A stretch of DNA of 64,000 bases, taken from the NCBI GenBank assembly GCA_021464415.1, contig CM038465.1, positions 79,208,919 to 79,272,918 of the forward strand, written 5' to 3'. The first letter of the stretch is position 1. Each line of letters begins with the position of its first letter. A program made the translations under genes and the position numbers. This document shows, piece by piece, positions 1 to 11,129 of this stretch. The notes beneath the pieces were generated by a model, which saw only the letters and a program-made list of their open reading frames with translations, had not been told where the DNA came from and did not search any database. Source of the stretch: Lonicera japonica. Taxonomy: Eukaryota > Streptophyta > Magnoliopsida > Dipsacales > Caprifoliaceae.

Positions 1-1126
1 TGCAATGCCCATGGATGCAAATGAGGGTATTTTTCCCCTTGCGTTCGGGTACGGAGAGGAAGAAAATTACAATACCTGGCATTATTTTTTAAAGCGGGTT
101 TGGTATTATGTTGTTAAGGGACGAGAAAATATGTGCTTACTTTCTGATCGCCACAGGGGTATACTAGCAGTAATAAATTCTGATGCCCAATTTTAGGAGC
201 CGAAAACATATCATTGATTTTGCATGCGCCACATTCATAGTAACTTCACAAGCAAATGTAAACCAGATAGAATGTTAAGGCTACTAATGTGGAAGGCTGC
301 TACTGTAACCCAGTTTCCAAAATTCATTCACTACATGGAAATGATAAAAGTGTATGATAAACACCAACATATTGAAGGAAAAAAACCGTGAAAGTGGTTA
401 AACGAGATTCCACTCGAAAAGTGGACTTTTGTTTATGATGGAGGGCATCGATATGGAGTTAACTCGACAAACATTTTAGAAGTATTCAACGGGGTTTTAT
501 TAGGTGCGAGGTCCTTGCCTGTCAGTGCGTCCGTGCATCTCATATTTCATCGCCTTATTACTTATTTTTTTCAACGAAGACATCAGGGCGTAGAAAGGCA
601 AAATGATCCAGAGTTGGAACATACCCCGGACATGGCGATTAAATTAACGGATCTCAAAAAGGATTTCAATAAATACTGTGTCTTTAGGCATAATCTTTCT
701 GAGGGCCATGCGGCCGTCACATCTCGCAAAGGTAAAGTTAAGAATGTCAACATTAAGGAACGCATGTGCAGCTGCGGGAGGTGGTCTGTTTATAAGTATC
801 CTTATATTCATGTCATGGCGGTGTGTGCTGATTTAAGGTTGCAGCCAAAGTATTTAATTGATCCATATTTGAGTCTTGAGGCTTACGTGGCTACTTATGC
901 TCCTGCGATGAATCCTGCTTTGCCAAATGAGTACTGGGGGGAATTAATCTCATCTACTACAATTGTTTTGATCCTTAATCCTATTATGTTACGACAGAAG
1001 GGTCGACCGTCAATGCGCATTCACAACGAGATGGACTTAAGTGATCAACGACGAAGTAACCATTGCAGACTTTTTGGGGAAGCGAGACATGACCGACGCA
1101 CTTGTGGCCGGAATAAGAAAAAATGA
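1..1126 (+). pseudogene. MULE (Mutator-like) transposase, 3' part, degraded
   Basis: Remnant of a Mutator-like transposase that would cut and paste its own element; the left edge of the window removes its N-terminus. Residues encoded at 5-196 contain the DDE-core style segment ending in LLSDRHRGIL. After a frame loss the similarity resumes near 225 (HIHSNF-like), passes WTFVYDGGHRYGV and ends in an open stretch at 515-1126. That stretch carries a SWIM-type zinc finger (CSCGRW...YPYIHVMAVC) and a C-terminal knuckle-like CRLFGEARHDRRTCG. Several frame changes and stops separate the pieces (for example the stop after 196), so it is not translatable as one protein. It lies directly upstream of a plant mobile domain gene, an arrangement known from MULEs that carry MAIN-like genes. 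The call as MULE is firm; exact ends are unknown. Confidence 0.85.
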
Positions 1127-1418
1127 AGTTGTGTTAGTTGTTTTCATTTTTAGCTTATAAAGACGATATGTAATTTACCTATTTCGACTTATGAAGTTGT
1201 GTTAGTTGTTTTGGCTTCTTATAATGTAATGTAATATTCAAGTTTATTTTTATCTTAATGTAATGTTGTATCCTGAATTTTAATCTTAATATGTTATTTT
1301 CGTGACTTAAGGCTACTAGTTGTTACTTATATTATTATACTCTCTTATATGTTGATGTTAATTACGTTGTGGTATGATTAAATCTAATATACATTTTATA
1401 TTTTGTGTGTTGGTGTAG
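1127..1418. other. AT-rich spacer between MULE transposase and PMD gene
   Basis: No coding similarity seen. It contains a short direct repeat of a segment reading tgaagttgtgttagttgttt near 1125 and 1192. It is probably the transposase 3' flank and promoter or leader of the next element-borne gene. Confidence 0.4.
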
Positions 1419-1983
1419 ATGGATCCAGGTCCTGAAGACCAACGCATCTTATATTTACAGGAGGACCACAGATTGTCTTCTATTTGGGATGGCGAGGATC
1501 CTGGTTTATTAGAGGTACGCAGGAACGACACGGATTTTAGGCATAGAGATGGACGGCCTATTATATTACCTGAGAGAGTGCAGCGATTATTTTTACGAGC
1601 TGGATTTTATGGAGTGTATCGTGTAGGCCATATACAGTATGACCATGCTTTGATCACTGCATTGGTCGAGCGATGGCGACAAGAGACACATACATTTCAT
1701 ATCCCTATTGGAGAGTGTACCATCACATTACAGGATGTCTCCATATTGCTAGGATTGCCAGTTGATGGTCATCCTATCATTGCACCGCCATTACTTGGAG
1801 ATCCTACTGATATTTGTGAGCGTATACTAAGCGTCCGCCCTGACGCTACATCTTTGAACAAGTCAAAGATAAAGTTATCTTGGATAGCTAATACATTCCG
1901 GGAGGTACCTGATGACGATGCTGATGACGCGGCCGTAGAGCGATATGTTCGGGCATGGATTCTTCACTCGCTTGGGGGATCTA

Positions 1984-2027
1984 TTTTGTCCGATAAATCG
2001 ACTTCTTTTGTCCGATAAATCGACTTC
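1984..2027. repeat. 22-bp perfect tandem duplication inside PMD exon
   Basis: The unit starting ttttgtccgataaatcgact occurs twice back to back (1984-2005 and 2006-2027) and a third partial ttttgtc follows. Because 22 is not a multiple of three it throws the reading frame: the first exon stops at 2018, while the correct continuation (KVSLLPLLEDL...) is in another frame. Confidence 0.9.
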
Positions 2028-3739
2028 TTTTGTCAAGGTTTCACTGCTCCCACTTCTTGAGGATTTAAATGTGGTGGGACAGTATAGTTGGGGAAGTGCT
2101 GCACTTGCTATTTTGTATAGAGAGATGTGCCGGGCCTCACGTAGAAAATCCAAGCAGATTACGGGCCCCCTTATCATAATACAGGTCCAGCGCTATATTT
2201 ATTAAATATAATTATTATTTATTGTAATTAATCTAACTTATATTTTTCCCCCCAATTTTCTTTTTGTCAGCTATGGAGTTGGGAGCGATTGACACATATT
2301 CGACTCCGACGACTTGGTACACCAATTGCAAACGGGGAAGTTGTTCCTGTGATTGATGGACCACCCCATGGAGCTAGGTAAGGAATATATAACAAGCATA
2401 GTGATATTATAATACTTTTGCAAGTGAAGTATACATGTACATTCCCCTTGATGTAAGCATTATTTCATATAAGTGGCAAACGAGATTTTCACTCGATCGG
2501 ACGCCGACACACGTATTGGCTCACTATAGAGACCAGTTGGACTGTATGCGCACCGAGCAGGTATATGTGGAATATTTAATGTATTATACAAGGAAATGTG
2601 AAATTGTGGTATGGTTGAAATTATTTGTACTTAACATGTATTTTTGAAATTATTGGATTGTTCAATAAATAGACGGAACTCTGCCGAAATTTACTTATGA
2701 ATTTGTAAAAATTAGGAAGTAACCATTGTATTCATTAATTATAAATGTATTGTAAAACTAAATATGAAATTGTGGTATGGTTGAAATTATTTGCACTTAA
2801 CAGGTATCTTTGACATTATTGGATTGTTCAATAAACAGATGGAACTCTGCCGAAATTTACTTAGGAATTTGTATTAATTACTTATATTTTTTTTATTCAT
2901 TATTTATTAATAATACATATGTGATATGTTACAGATGATATGGCAATCATATACAGCACATGTATTGGCATCGTTGCCTACATATTGTGTTGTTGGTCAG
3001 CAAATATGGCACGCACAGGTACCCCTAATTTGCTTTGAGGTTGTGGAGTGGCACCTTCCAGATCGGGTGATGCGTCAGTTTGGTTTACACCAGGCCATCC
3101 TAGAAACATTCGACACTGCTCCACAACTTCATGATATGGATATAAGAGGGAAGGCACGAGGGGGAACCTTGTGATTGGAGCCAAATACATCGCTACTACA
3201 TTGATTACTGGGGCGGGCGTAATGATCATGTACTGAACGCGATCGCATTACAGGGCCCGATCAATTACGACGATCCATATATGATTTGGTTTCGTACCAT
3301 CACACGTCATTTTATGAGTCCCCCACCGGACCGCCCACCAGAGTTCGGGGCTGAGCCCGTCGCAGCTGCAGTGAAGAAATTGGTAAATTAAATTTATGTT
3401 GTTAATGATCCTTATATTCTTTATTCTTACATTTGAATTCTTCCAATTTTAAGTTTTGTTTTCATTGTACAGGGAGATGTGCTTGCAAGGATATATGCTT
3501 TAGCACAAAGACATCATATACGGTCAACTATTGAAGATCCCACATTATAGGAGATATCGGACTTGTCGCATGGGGCACTTGTCGCTGTCCGACAAGAGTT
3601 TCGACTTAGCGTTGACCCACTTCAATTGCGAGAGCCTATAGCCCCGATTCCACGTCCACGTGGACATCGAGTGAGTAAGAGGCGTACAAATACAGCTACA
3701 TCCAGTTCCTCCGCCCCTACTCACCCAGAGGTATCTTCA

Positions 3740-4680
3740 TCTCATGTACATCCCCCCAGCAGTCCACCACCTTCCACTACATCTCATTACCGCTCACTTC
3801 ATCTCCACCACATACCACTATATATACACCACCCTCCACCTCATCTCCACAACCTCCCACCACATCTCCACCACCGCCCACCACATCACCACTACTGCTT
3901 ATTTCATCTCCACCACATACCACCATATCTAGACCACCCTCCACCTCATTTTCACGACCTCCCACCACATGTCCACCACATACCCCCACATCTCCACTAC
4001 CGCCCCTCACATCTCCACCACATACCACCACATCTCTACTACCGCCCATCATATCTCCATTACCACCCACCTCATCTCCACCACATACCACCACATCTCC
4101 ACTACCGCCCCCATCTCCACTACCACTCACTTCATCTCCACCACATACCACCATATCTACACCACCATCCACCTCATTTCCACGACCTCCCACCACATGT
4201 CCACCACCCCCACCGCATATCGACCACCCCGCACTGTATCTCCACGGCCTCCTATCGCATATCCACCACCCTCCACCTCATCTCCACAGCTTCCCACCAC
4301 ATATCGACGACCCCCACTGCCTCTCCACGGCCTCCTACCGCATATCCACCACCCTCCACCTCATCGCCACATACCACCACATATCCACCACCCCCACCTC
4401 TTGACGACCCCCCACTGCATATCCACCACCCCCACCTCATCTCCATGGCCACTCACTGCGGCTTCCCACCGCATCTCCACGGACTCCCACTGCATATCCA
4501 CCACCCCCCACATCATTTCCACGGACTCCCACCGCATATTCACCACCCTCCACCTCATCTCCAAGACCACTCACTGCGGCCTCCCACCGCATATCCACCA
4601 CCCCCACCGCATATCCACCACCCTCCACCTTATCTCCACAGCCTCCCACCGCATATCGACCACCCTCCACGTTATTTTCC
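3740..4680 (+). repeat. C-rich imperfect minisatellite in PMD 3' exon
   Basis: About 0.9 kb of imperfect repeats built from ccaccacataccaccacatctc- and cctccacctcatctcca-like words, with almost no G and few stops. In one frame it encodes a His/Pro/Leu repeat (HHIPPHLHYRP-like), in another a Ser/Thr/His repeat (STTYHHISTT-like), and the complementary strand is also open. The ancestral frame probably encoded the Pro/Ser/Thr-rich tail typical of TE-borne PMD proteins (SPRPPTAYPPP-like words are visible). Repeat expansion, not selection, explains the very long open frames here. Confidence 0.85.
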
Positions 4681-4992
4681 CCGCATTCGCTACCCAACCA
4701 ATATTTACAGGCATTTGGATCACCTCATACCCCCGGACACAGGGCTCCAGTAGTGCCGACACTTTCACCGTTGCCTAGTACAGAGGTGTTGACACAAGTG
4801 GAGTATATTGAGCATGTAGATAGTACTATGGTTAATACTGGCAGGGGTAGATGTATGGGTACAGATCTTGACTTGACACATGTACTTGTCGGGAGAGGTA
4901 GGGGCAATGAAAAACCTATAAAGACACATATAGGTGCAGTTGACGATGGGAGGCCTAAAAGAAAAAGGAAAAAACCAACTTGTGGTACTTAG

Positions 4993-5738
4993 TACTTAAT
5001 TTTTTTGTGGTTGATATTGTATATGAAAATATTATTATATACTAGATATGTATATAGTAGACTTAGTTGTCTAACTTATTTATTATTTTTGGGATCTAAG
5101 ACAATTTGTTACAAATGTTGATTTACATACTTGTCTTACAGGTTCAAAAAATTCGGTTTGCTATAAAACAAAGAAAACTCTATCAAAAATTTCTTAAAAT
5201 CCTAATATAATCTTTTTAATCAATTACCATAATATCACAATACAAGCAATGACTTATGGCCATAAGTGAGGTGTGAAATTATTTACACTTATCAGTGCGT
5301 TTTCATATCGTGCTATTGTATCAATCACTGAAAAAATTAGAAACCCTAAGAACCAACGTGAGTCATATGCACTTCTATCAATGACTTAAACCCATCAGTG
5401 AATTGTAAAATCATTATCAGAATGTCGTGTGTTTTCATATCTTACCCCCATATAAATCACTAATAAAAATATCAGTGACATGTCAAATCCACCACCCCCA
5501 CCTCATCTGCAACTCTAATTTTGACCACTGATAATATCTGCAACCCTAATTTTTACTTTATTTAAAAAGTTATAGCAATAAATAAAAATATCAGTGACAT
5601 GTCAAATTACGAAGGCTTTGCAATGTGTTGTCATATCGGCGCATTGTAGCAATGCATGTATATGTAAACATTATATAAAGATGAAAAATAACTCTTATTT
5701 TTTCACCACATCTCTACTTTCTATCACTCATAACAGCA
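4993..5738. other. AT-rich non-coding with interspersed short repeats
   Basis: No gene recognised. Several related words recur: aataaaaatatcagtgacat occurs at about 5461 and again at about 5580, each followed by gtcaaat, and variants of cactgat/atcagtg appear on both strands. A TATA-like tatataaag lies near 5673, about 65 bp before the ATG at 5739. The repeats may be subterminal sequences of a larger element that also spans the open frames downstream. Confidence 0.5.
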
Positions 5739-6300
5739 ATGGCATCTTCAAGCTCAAACAATAACCCCGATGGCTTCTCATACATTGACGAAATTAACTT
5801 GTGTCTTGCTTGGAAACAAGTCACCCGTGATGGTACTTGGTGTGAAAGGGATAACCCCAAAACATGGGAGAGAATGACTGCAATTTTTAATGCAGAACCT
5901 AAGACAGAGAGCTCTTTATGGAATGACAGGGTTGTGACCCCTGAACAACTTGCTCAATTGTGGTCAAAGGTAGAACCAGCGGTTGCAAAATGGAACTACT
6001 TTTACAATAAAAAGAAAGGCCTACTCCTCATCCAAAATTTTTGATTGATTATCCTGGAAGTAGGGTCCACTACCTCGTAAAATTTTCCAGCGAAGTAGAG
6101 AAGAAAATGGTAAAAGTTTGCTTTAGTAATTGCATTTTATTAATTATTAGTTGAGATTATTTTTCACTAGTTTAACATTTAATGACTTTAATTTTTCGTT
6201 TTTGCAGGAGGAACATGCCGATCTGATGTATTTGGTGGAAGAATGCGTGGACTTTCCCTACAAGATGTATTGGAGGGTACTTAAGAGCACTATTAATTAA
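5739..6300 (+). pseudogene. Small Myb/SANT- or trihelix-like coding region, frameshifted
   Basis: ATG at 5739 opens 101 codons. The segment FSYIDEINLCLAWKQVTRDG followed later by LAQLWSKVEPAVAKWNYFYN has the spacing of the Myb/SANT-like domain in plant 'no apical meristem-associated' and PIF/Harbinger accessory proteins (hydrophobic-W ... L..W..I...V.KF...Y). After NKKK the frame stops at 6044. One base shift around the A-rich stretch at 6008-6018 continues to a plausible splice donor at 6110, an intron 6111-6207 ending in tttgcag, and a short last exon ending ATTAATTAA near 6300. A TATA-like box and leader precede it. I do not recognise a specific family member; DNA-binding is only inferred. 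Confidence 0.45.
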
Positions 6301-6922
6301 GATTTGGTATCTACTATGTAATATTTAAGTTGATGTCTATTTATGTTCTAATCTTTTTCAAGTGTAATGTTTAAGTTGATGTCTATTTATGTTCTAATTT
6401 TTTTCAAGTGTAATGTTTTTATTTTATCGAACTTGTAACCACGTACACTTATATATAAATTTTCGTCTCTAGTTATGTATTAAGCTTTTAATTAATGAAA
6501 AAATATCTACGTTTTCTACTATACACGTGTTCTCTACTTAAATGTGTTGTTATGAGTGATGTGACAAATCACTTCAAATATAAATGAAATTGTAAAGGGT
6601 ACTAGATTTACAAGACATGATATGACCATTCACTGTAAAAACTGTAGAAACCAATGCGTCAAGCTTTATGAAAGCTGATATTTTTTCATTGTCCTGTCAC
6701 ATCACTGTAAAAGCTTTATGAAAGGTGATAACAGTGTTTATGACTGAAAACTTCAATCATAAATCAACACATACATCAATGCGTGATTTTACAATACATG
6801 TTTAAAAAAAGCTAGCCATTTTACTCCTATATAATAATTATGTTCATATTACTTTCATTTCACTCCAATCTTACTACAAAAATTCAGCTATCATCTTACT
6901 CTCGTCTTACTAGCCACAAAAC
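6301..6922. other. AT-rich spacer with the same ATCAGTG/GTGATGTGACAAATCAC repeat family
   Basis: No coding similarity. It holds a duplicated phrase (taatgtttaagttgatgtct) near 6306-6400, the imperfect palindrome gtgatgtgacaaatcac near 6557, and scattered cactgta/tacagtg words similar to those at 5.2-5.7 kb. A TATA-like tatataataatta near 6829 precedes the next ATG. Confidence 0.4.
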
Positions 6923-7615
6923 ATGGCCAACTCGTCCAGAATTAATGATTTGGTTCCCCTCCTTCCATTTGAAATTCAAGGAGAAATACGAGATCGATTA
7001 TTGCGAAATGAAGCTCGTAGAATTATATCAATGTGTCAAAGGTTGTTGCGAACTCCACCTCATCTTTTGAGGCCAAGCAGTTTTTTATATCATTGGCCTA
7101 ATCTCGAATTTTCTTATCGTTCACCCCTTGCGTTCGTGCCTTTACACTCTTGGACGCCTTTATTTTATGTATATCTGTGGTATTTGCTAAATACTTATCA
7201 CATGCCTATTGTTTTCTCATGACATTTATACATTACGTGGAATTAATGGGTATACTATGACTATACTCTATTTGACAAGTTTTGGTTTGAAGTGTTTAGT
7301 GAAGACTGGAGGGTGGTTGTTTCCGGACAAAGCTCACTGCATCCAATGACTTTGTCTATTGATAAACATGTCCTTCTGATAGCAAAGTTCAATTCGAAAA
7401 AGCCTGCAATGGACAACGGTAGTCATGAACCAACTCAGTTCGAATGGGTAACCAATACAGATGGATCCTTGCACGAAGAAAACTTAGAAGATTTGCTGAA
7501 CAATGTATGCCAAACTTTCATATGGAAAGCAGAGTCTTTGAACACGGGCATTGCATACAATACTGAAGAAATGGCAACGACTCCAGATGCACAGATGCAA
7601 ATGGAAATTGATTAA
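6923..7615 (+). pseudogene. Unrecognised coding region, two open segments
   Basis: Two open segments, 6923-7222 (99 codons, beginning MANSSRINDLVPLLPFEIQG) and 7292-7615 (107 codons, ending TTPDAQMQMEID), lie on the same strand, separated by 69 bases with stops and a frame change. The first has an amphipathic Arg/Leu-rich helix (EIRDRLLRNEARRIISMCQR) and later Trp/Tyr-rich sequence; the second is acidic near its end. Both could be parts of one gene (intron or decay between them). The TATA-like box, pyrimidine-rich leader and clean ATG context suggest a once-functional transcription unit. I do not recognise the family and assign no function. Shared flanking repeats link it to the 5.7-kb coding region. 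Confidence 0.35.
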
Positions 7616-8280
7616 AATAATATGTTTATTTTAATCAGACGGACGTAGATGGCTACAACTCCTCTATTTTCACTTCGTCCGAGGGATGTAATGCTTCTTC
7701 GTCTAAAGTATATGAGGGATACCTTTTATGTTCATTTATAATTTCAACTATATGTAATGGTTTATCGTAAGTCCACTTTTCTTCATGTATCTTTTTAAAT
7801 AATTTTGTTAAATAAAATTAGTAGTTATCTTTATTGTGTCTAAATAATTAAATTAATAGTAATAGTAGATAGGAAAATATAATTCATATTTTAATAATAA
7901 TCGAACAATCAAAGTAAGATAAGTCCTAAGATTAAAATACAAAATAAAAAAATAATTAAGAAAAAATAATTGTTTCCATGAAATAAAGACGAAAACAAAT
8001 GATATAGAAAAAAAATCATAAAAACATGGCTCCATCAATCTCATGTGATTAAAAAAAGAAAAAAAAATGTGAGAGTGAATCAAAAATAATTTATCCATTA
8101 AATAAAGACGAAAACAAATGATATAGAAAAAAAAATAAGAGCATAAAAATTTGACTTCATCAATCTCATGTGATTAAAAAAGAAAAAGGAAAAAATCTGA
8201 GAATGAATTAAAAAAATTTATTTGAAATAAAGAAGAAATTAAATGATATAAGAAAAAAATATAAGAGCATATACGGAGGG
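7616..8280. repeat. A-rich spacer with a ~120-bp diverged tandem duplication
   Basis: A phrase beginning taaagacgaaaacaaatgat occurs at about 7984 and again at 8102, each followed by atagaaaaaaaa and then by a version of catcaatctcatgtgatta. A third, weaker copy starts near 8227 (aagaagaaattaaatgatat). No gene is visible. Confidence 0.6.
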
Positions 8281-8324
8281 AGGGGGGGGGAATCAACGGA
8301 GGAGGAAAAATTTAGTGAACATAA

Positions 8325-8510
8325 AAGTGTGAGAAAGTCTCACGTTTTTACACATAAAAACGAGAGAACAAATCACGTTTTTATGGGTAAAAACGTGAGA
8401 CCATCTCACACTTTTAAAAATTATTTTTTTTTTTTTTGTAAAATAGGCATAACGTATCACGTTTTTAACCGTAAAAACGTGAGACCTTCTCACGTTTTTA
8501 TGTTAATCCC
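8325..8510. repeat. Array of small palindromes, TCACGTTTTTAnnnnTAAAAACGTGAGA
   Basis: At least three hairpin units made of CACGTTTTTA and its complement TAAAAACGTG separated by 3-5 bases (about 8342-8367, 8377-8401 and 8457-8485), plus half-units at 8404-8415 and 8489-8505. Each unit is flanked by GAGA/TCTC so neighbouring units also pair with each other. A T-run (about 8425-8438) splits the array. It may be a foldback or MITE relic; no known family is recognised. Confidence 0.7.
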
Positions 8511-8708
8511 ATTTTCCTAAATAAGCTAAAAAGTACCATAATTTACTAAATAAGTTTCAAATTACCCTATTTTGACCAAAAACTCTAGGTTATGCTGCTA
8601 GCCATTTTGGAACTGTACGGATGGACAATATCCCTGCATCCGTAAAAGACGTTATTTTGAATGATATGTGTATATAGTTTGGGCCGGAGTCCTCTTTCTG
8701 TACAAAAC

Positions 8709-8731
8709 ATATATATATATATATATATATA
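8709..8731. repeat. (AT)n microsatellite
   Basis: A run of about eleven AT units directly seen. Confidence 0.9.
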
Positions 8732-8884
8732 ATTTTTTTTAATTTAGAATTGTGGCATGACACTTCAGCAAAATTATTTTTTAAGAGTATTAATAGAGTT
8801 GCAATACAATTTATATAATGTATACTGATAGTATTATAGGTGAGAGTAATAGCAGATCTAGAATTTAGATAAAAAAAATAAATT

Positions 8885-8934
8885 TGTGTGTGTGTGTGTG
8901 TGTGTGGGTGGGTGGGTGGGTGGGGGTGGGGGGT
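8885..8934. repeat. (TG)n followed by (GGGT)n microsatellite
   Basis: About ten TG units run into four GGGT units and a G-rich end. The spacer 8511-9440 otherwise holds only AT-rich sequence and a poly-A run near 9215-9232. Confidence 0.9.
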
Positions 8935-10402
8935 TGGCAAAATCTAAACAATTTTTTTTTTAACATAAAATTAATTAATATAAAAACATGCCCAAAATAA
9001 ATTAATCGATGCAGACTTGTAATTATTATGTATTGTTTTCTCTATATTTTTATAATAATAAAATTCATCGTTTACAAAATTAAAATTTATATTTATATAT
9101 TTAACCTCAAAATATTATTATATTTTTGAAAGGTTTAATAAAAGAGTAATGCTACTCAAGTTTTTGGTACTCAAATTTTAAAGGTCCCCTGCATCCGCCT
9201 ATGTCAATGAAATGTTAAAAAAAAAAAAAAAAGGTAGAGGGGGCTGTGGGAAAGACGGTTGGAGCAGCATAAAACGAAATCATTAATTACGATTAACGAG
9301 TTGTATAAACGATGCCGTTTAACGTCGACCTAATGGTTAATGATGACGGAAAATTGAAAGGGAAAATGTCAAATAAATATTGGCATCAGTACTCACTAAC
9401 CGCGTCGAACACCTGAAAGTATCAGTGCTGCCTGAGAGTAAGAAGTGGTCGAAACCCTAAAGAGAGAAGAAATGGCGATTTCAGGAGATTTAAGGGTCTC
9501 TCCGTCGTTGGGTCCTTATCATCATCATCATCACGCCACCCCCCGTCGGAGCTACTCTTCCCTTTCAAAGGTTTATTTATATATATATATATATTCCTTC
9601 TTTCACATATTATTTCTAACAATTCTGCACAAAGTTATTAGTTTATCTTTAAATTAATCTGGATTAGGGGAGGTTCTTAGGTTAATCGAGTACATGACAT
9701 GGCGAGTTGAGCTATTTGTTTATTTATTTGATGATTCTGAGTTTTGGGTTCTGCATTTTTTTGGGAAAGATGAGTTCATATTTTATAGAACAAGAAGTGA
9801 AATTAAAGAGACAAGAGATCCTTGGATAGTTGCAAGATTTATTTCAATTTGGGGGGTTGACGGGGCAACTTGTACTTCTTGTTTGTTCATCTGTAGTTCA
9901 CCTCTCTGGCATACGCAGGAAAGACGAGTGAACTTCTTCTCATGAGCATGGCCTTCATTATAAATATAGTTTGCATGTGAATTTAGTAAGCTTGCTCATA
10001 TTGATTCGTCAATTTAGGTTTTACCATTGCAATGCAATGCTGTGCGAATGTATTGATGTTCTATCTCTCTCTCAAAAATCTTCAGGTAATGTTCCTACGC
10101 CACATAGTTGACTTGATTAGCAACCTCTTTCGCTGAATGTTCTCAATTAGAAACTGCATCTTTACTAGGCTTGACTGGGGCAGTTGTATGTATTCTTGGT
10201 AACTTACAAATCAAATTTGACCCTCTAAGACAACTTAAATGATTAAATGTTTGGTAGTTGGCAACTTTCTGTCCCTCCCTCCCTTCTAATTCCCCTACTA
10301 AATACTTTACCTGGTCCAGATGATTAGGTAGTTATTATCTTCAAATATCCTTTTGACAAGATATGCCCATCGTGTCAAAAAATTTCTAGTAATAACATGT
10401 TC

Positions 10403-10582
10403 GTTGCTTACAACCCAAGGGGTTGCCACAGCAGTAAGGCCATAAGGGCGAACTTGGAACTGTGTGGGTAGGGGCACGATCTCAGGTTCGATTTCCCACT
10501 GCGTGAAAGGTAGGGCCTCATAGTATTAGTGGGGGTGGGCCTCGATACCCATGGTTATCACAAAAATAAAAATAAATAATAC
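10403..10582 (+). mobile_element. tRNA-derived SINE-like insertion
   Basis: Starts near the word ggttgccacagcagtaaggc (box A-like region), carries the RNA polymerase III B box GGTTCGATTTC near 10484-10500, and ends in an A-rich tail (aaaaataaaaataaataat, about 10561-10580). Size and order fit a plant SINE. I could not find a convincing target-site duplication, so the ends are approximate. Confidence 0.65.
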
Positions 10583-10658
10583 TCATCAGTTGCGAATGGC
10601 ATTACTTATCATAAAAAAGGAGGTTGAAATCAAGCAAGTGCATAGCTGTATTATATAG

Positions 10659-11129
10659 GCCCGGCAATTTATAACACGACACGAAATCGACACGAATTTA
10701 CCGGGTTTTCGTGAACCCTTAACAGGGTGCGGGTCATATTCGCGAGACCCGATAAAACCTGTTTAACCCGGTAAGAATATATACGAGTTGATTTCGGGTA
10801 GCGTAAACCCGTTTATAACCCATGTAATCCGAATATATAATTTATATATATATATAAATTATTGTGTGTGTATATTTTAGTGGTTAATTACTTAATTGAA
10901 TTATTAGCGGGGCACTAAATGTTATTCGTATACGACCCGAATCGAACCGTTTATCTTAAACGGGTTAAACGAATCAGGTCTTGTCATTCGTTAATTAAAC
11001 GAGTCATGTATGAATTTGAATTTTCCACCCGTTTATTAAAAGGGTCGTGTACGGGTGGAGGCATTTTTCATCCGACACGATTTCAACCCGACACGAAACC
11101 GACCCGTACACGACCTGTTGCCAGGCCAT
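10659..11129. mobile_element. Non-autonomous TIR element with CGGGT/ACCCG subterminal repeats
   Basis: The left end begins GGCCCGGCAA and the right end is TTGCCAGGCC, an imperfect terminal inverted repeat. Both ends are packed with acacgacacgaaatcgacac, aacccg and cgggtt words on both strands. This high-copy plant sequence type looks like a hAT- or Mutator-derived MITE. The target duplication is unclear. Confidence 0.55.

Larger units (their letters stand above)
1419..4992 (+). pseudogene. Plant mobile domain (MAIN-like / PP7L-like) gene carried by a MULE, broken
   Basis: PMD proteins (MAIN, MAIL1 and the long PP7-like phosphatase family) act in plant gene regulation and transposon silencing, and the same domain also travels inside MULEs and Gypsy elements. 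The first exon (1419-2018) shows LPERVQRLFLRAGFYGVYRV, ITALVERWRQETHTFHIPIGE and TLQDVSILLGLPVDG, all typical of the family. Further exon-like blocks are at about 2009-2190 (VGQYSWGSAALAILYREMC), 2270-2380 (ERLTHIRLRRLGTPIANGE), 2460-2560, 2935-3170 continuing in another frame to 3390 (YDDPYMIWFRTITRHFMSP), 3473-3720, then a long repeat tract and a C-terminus ending at 4992 (DDGRPKRKRKK). A 22-bp tandem duplication at 1984-2027 shifts the frame, there is another frame change near 3170, and a stop at about 3548-3550. Position right behind the MULE transposase argues it is the element's cargo, not a host MAIN gene. Confidence 0.8.

Noticed and set aside
3563..4778. Long open frames (396 and 269 codons) as novel His-rich proteins
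   Set aside because: They come from a C-rich minisatellite that is open in several frames and on the opposite strand; only the first ~60 codons continue the PMD protein.
8325..8510. CRISPR-like array
   Set aside because: Repeats are palindromic and immediately adjacent, without uniform spacers, in a eukaryotic genome.
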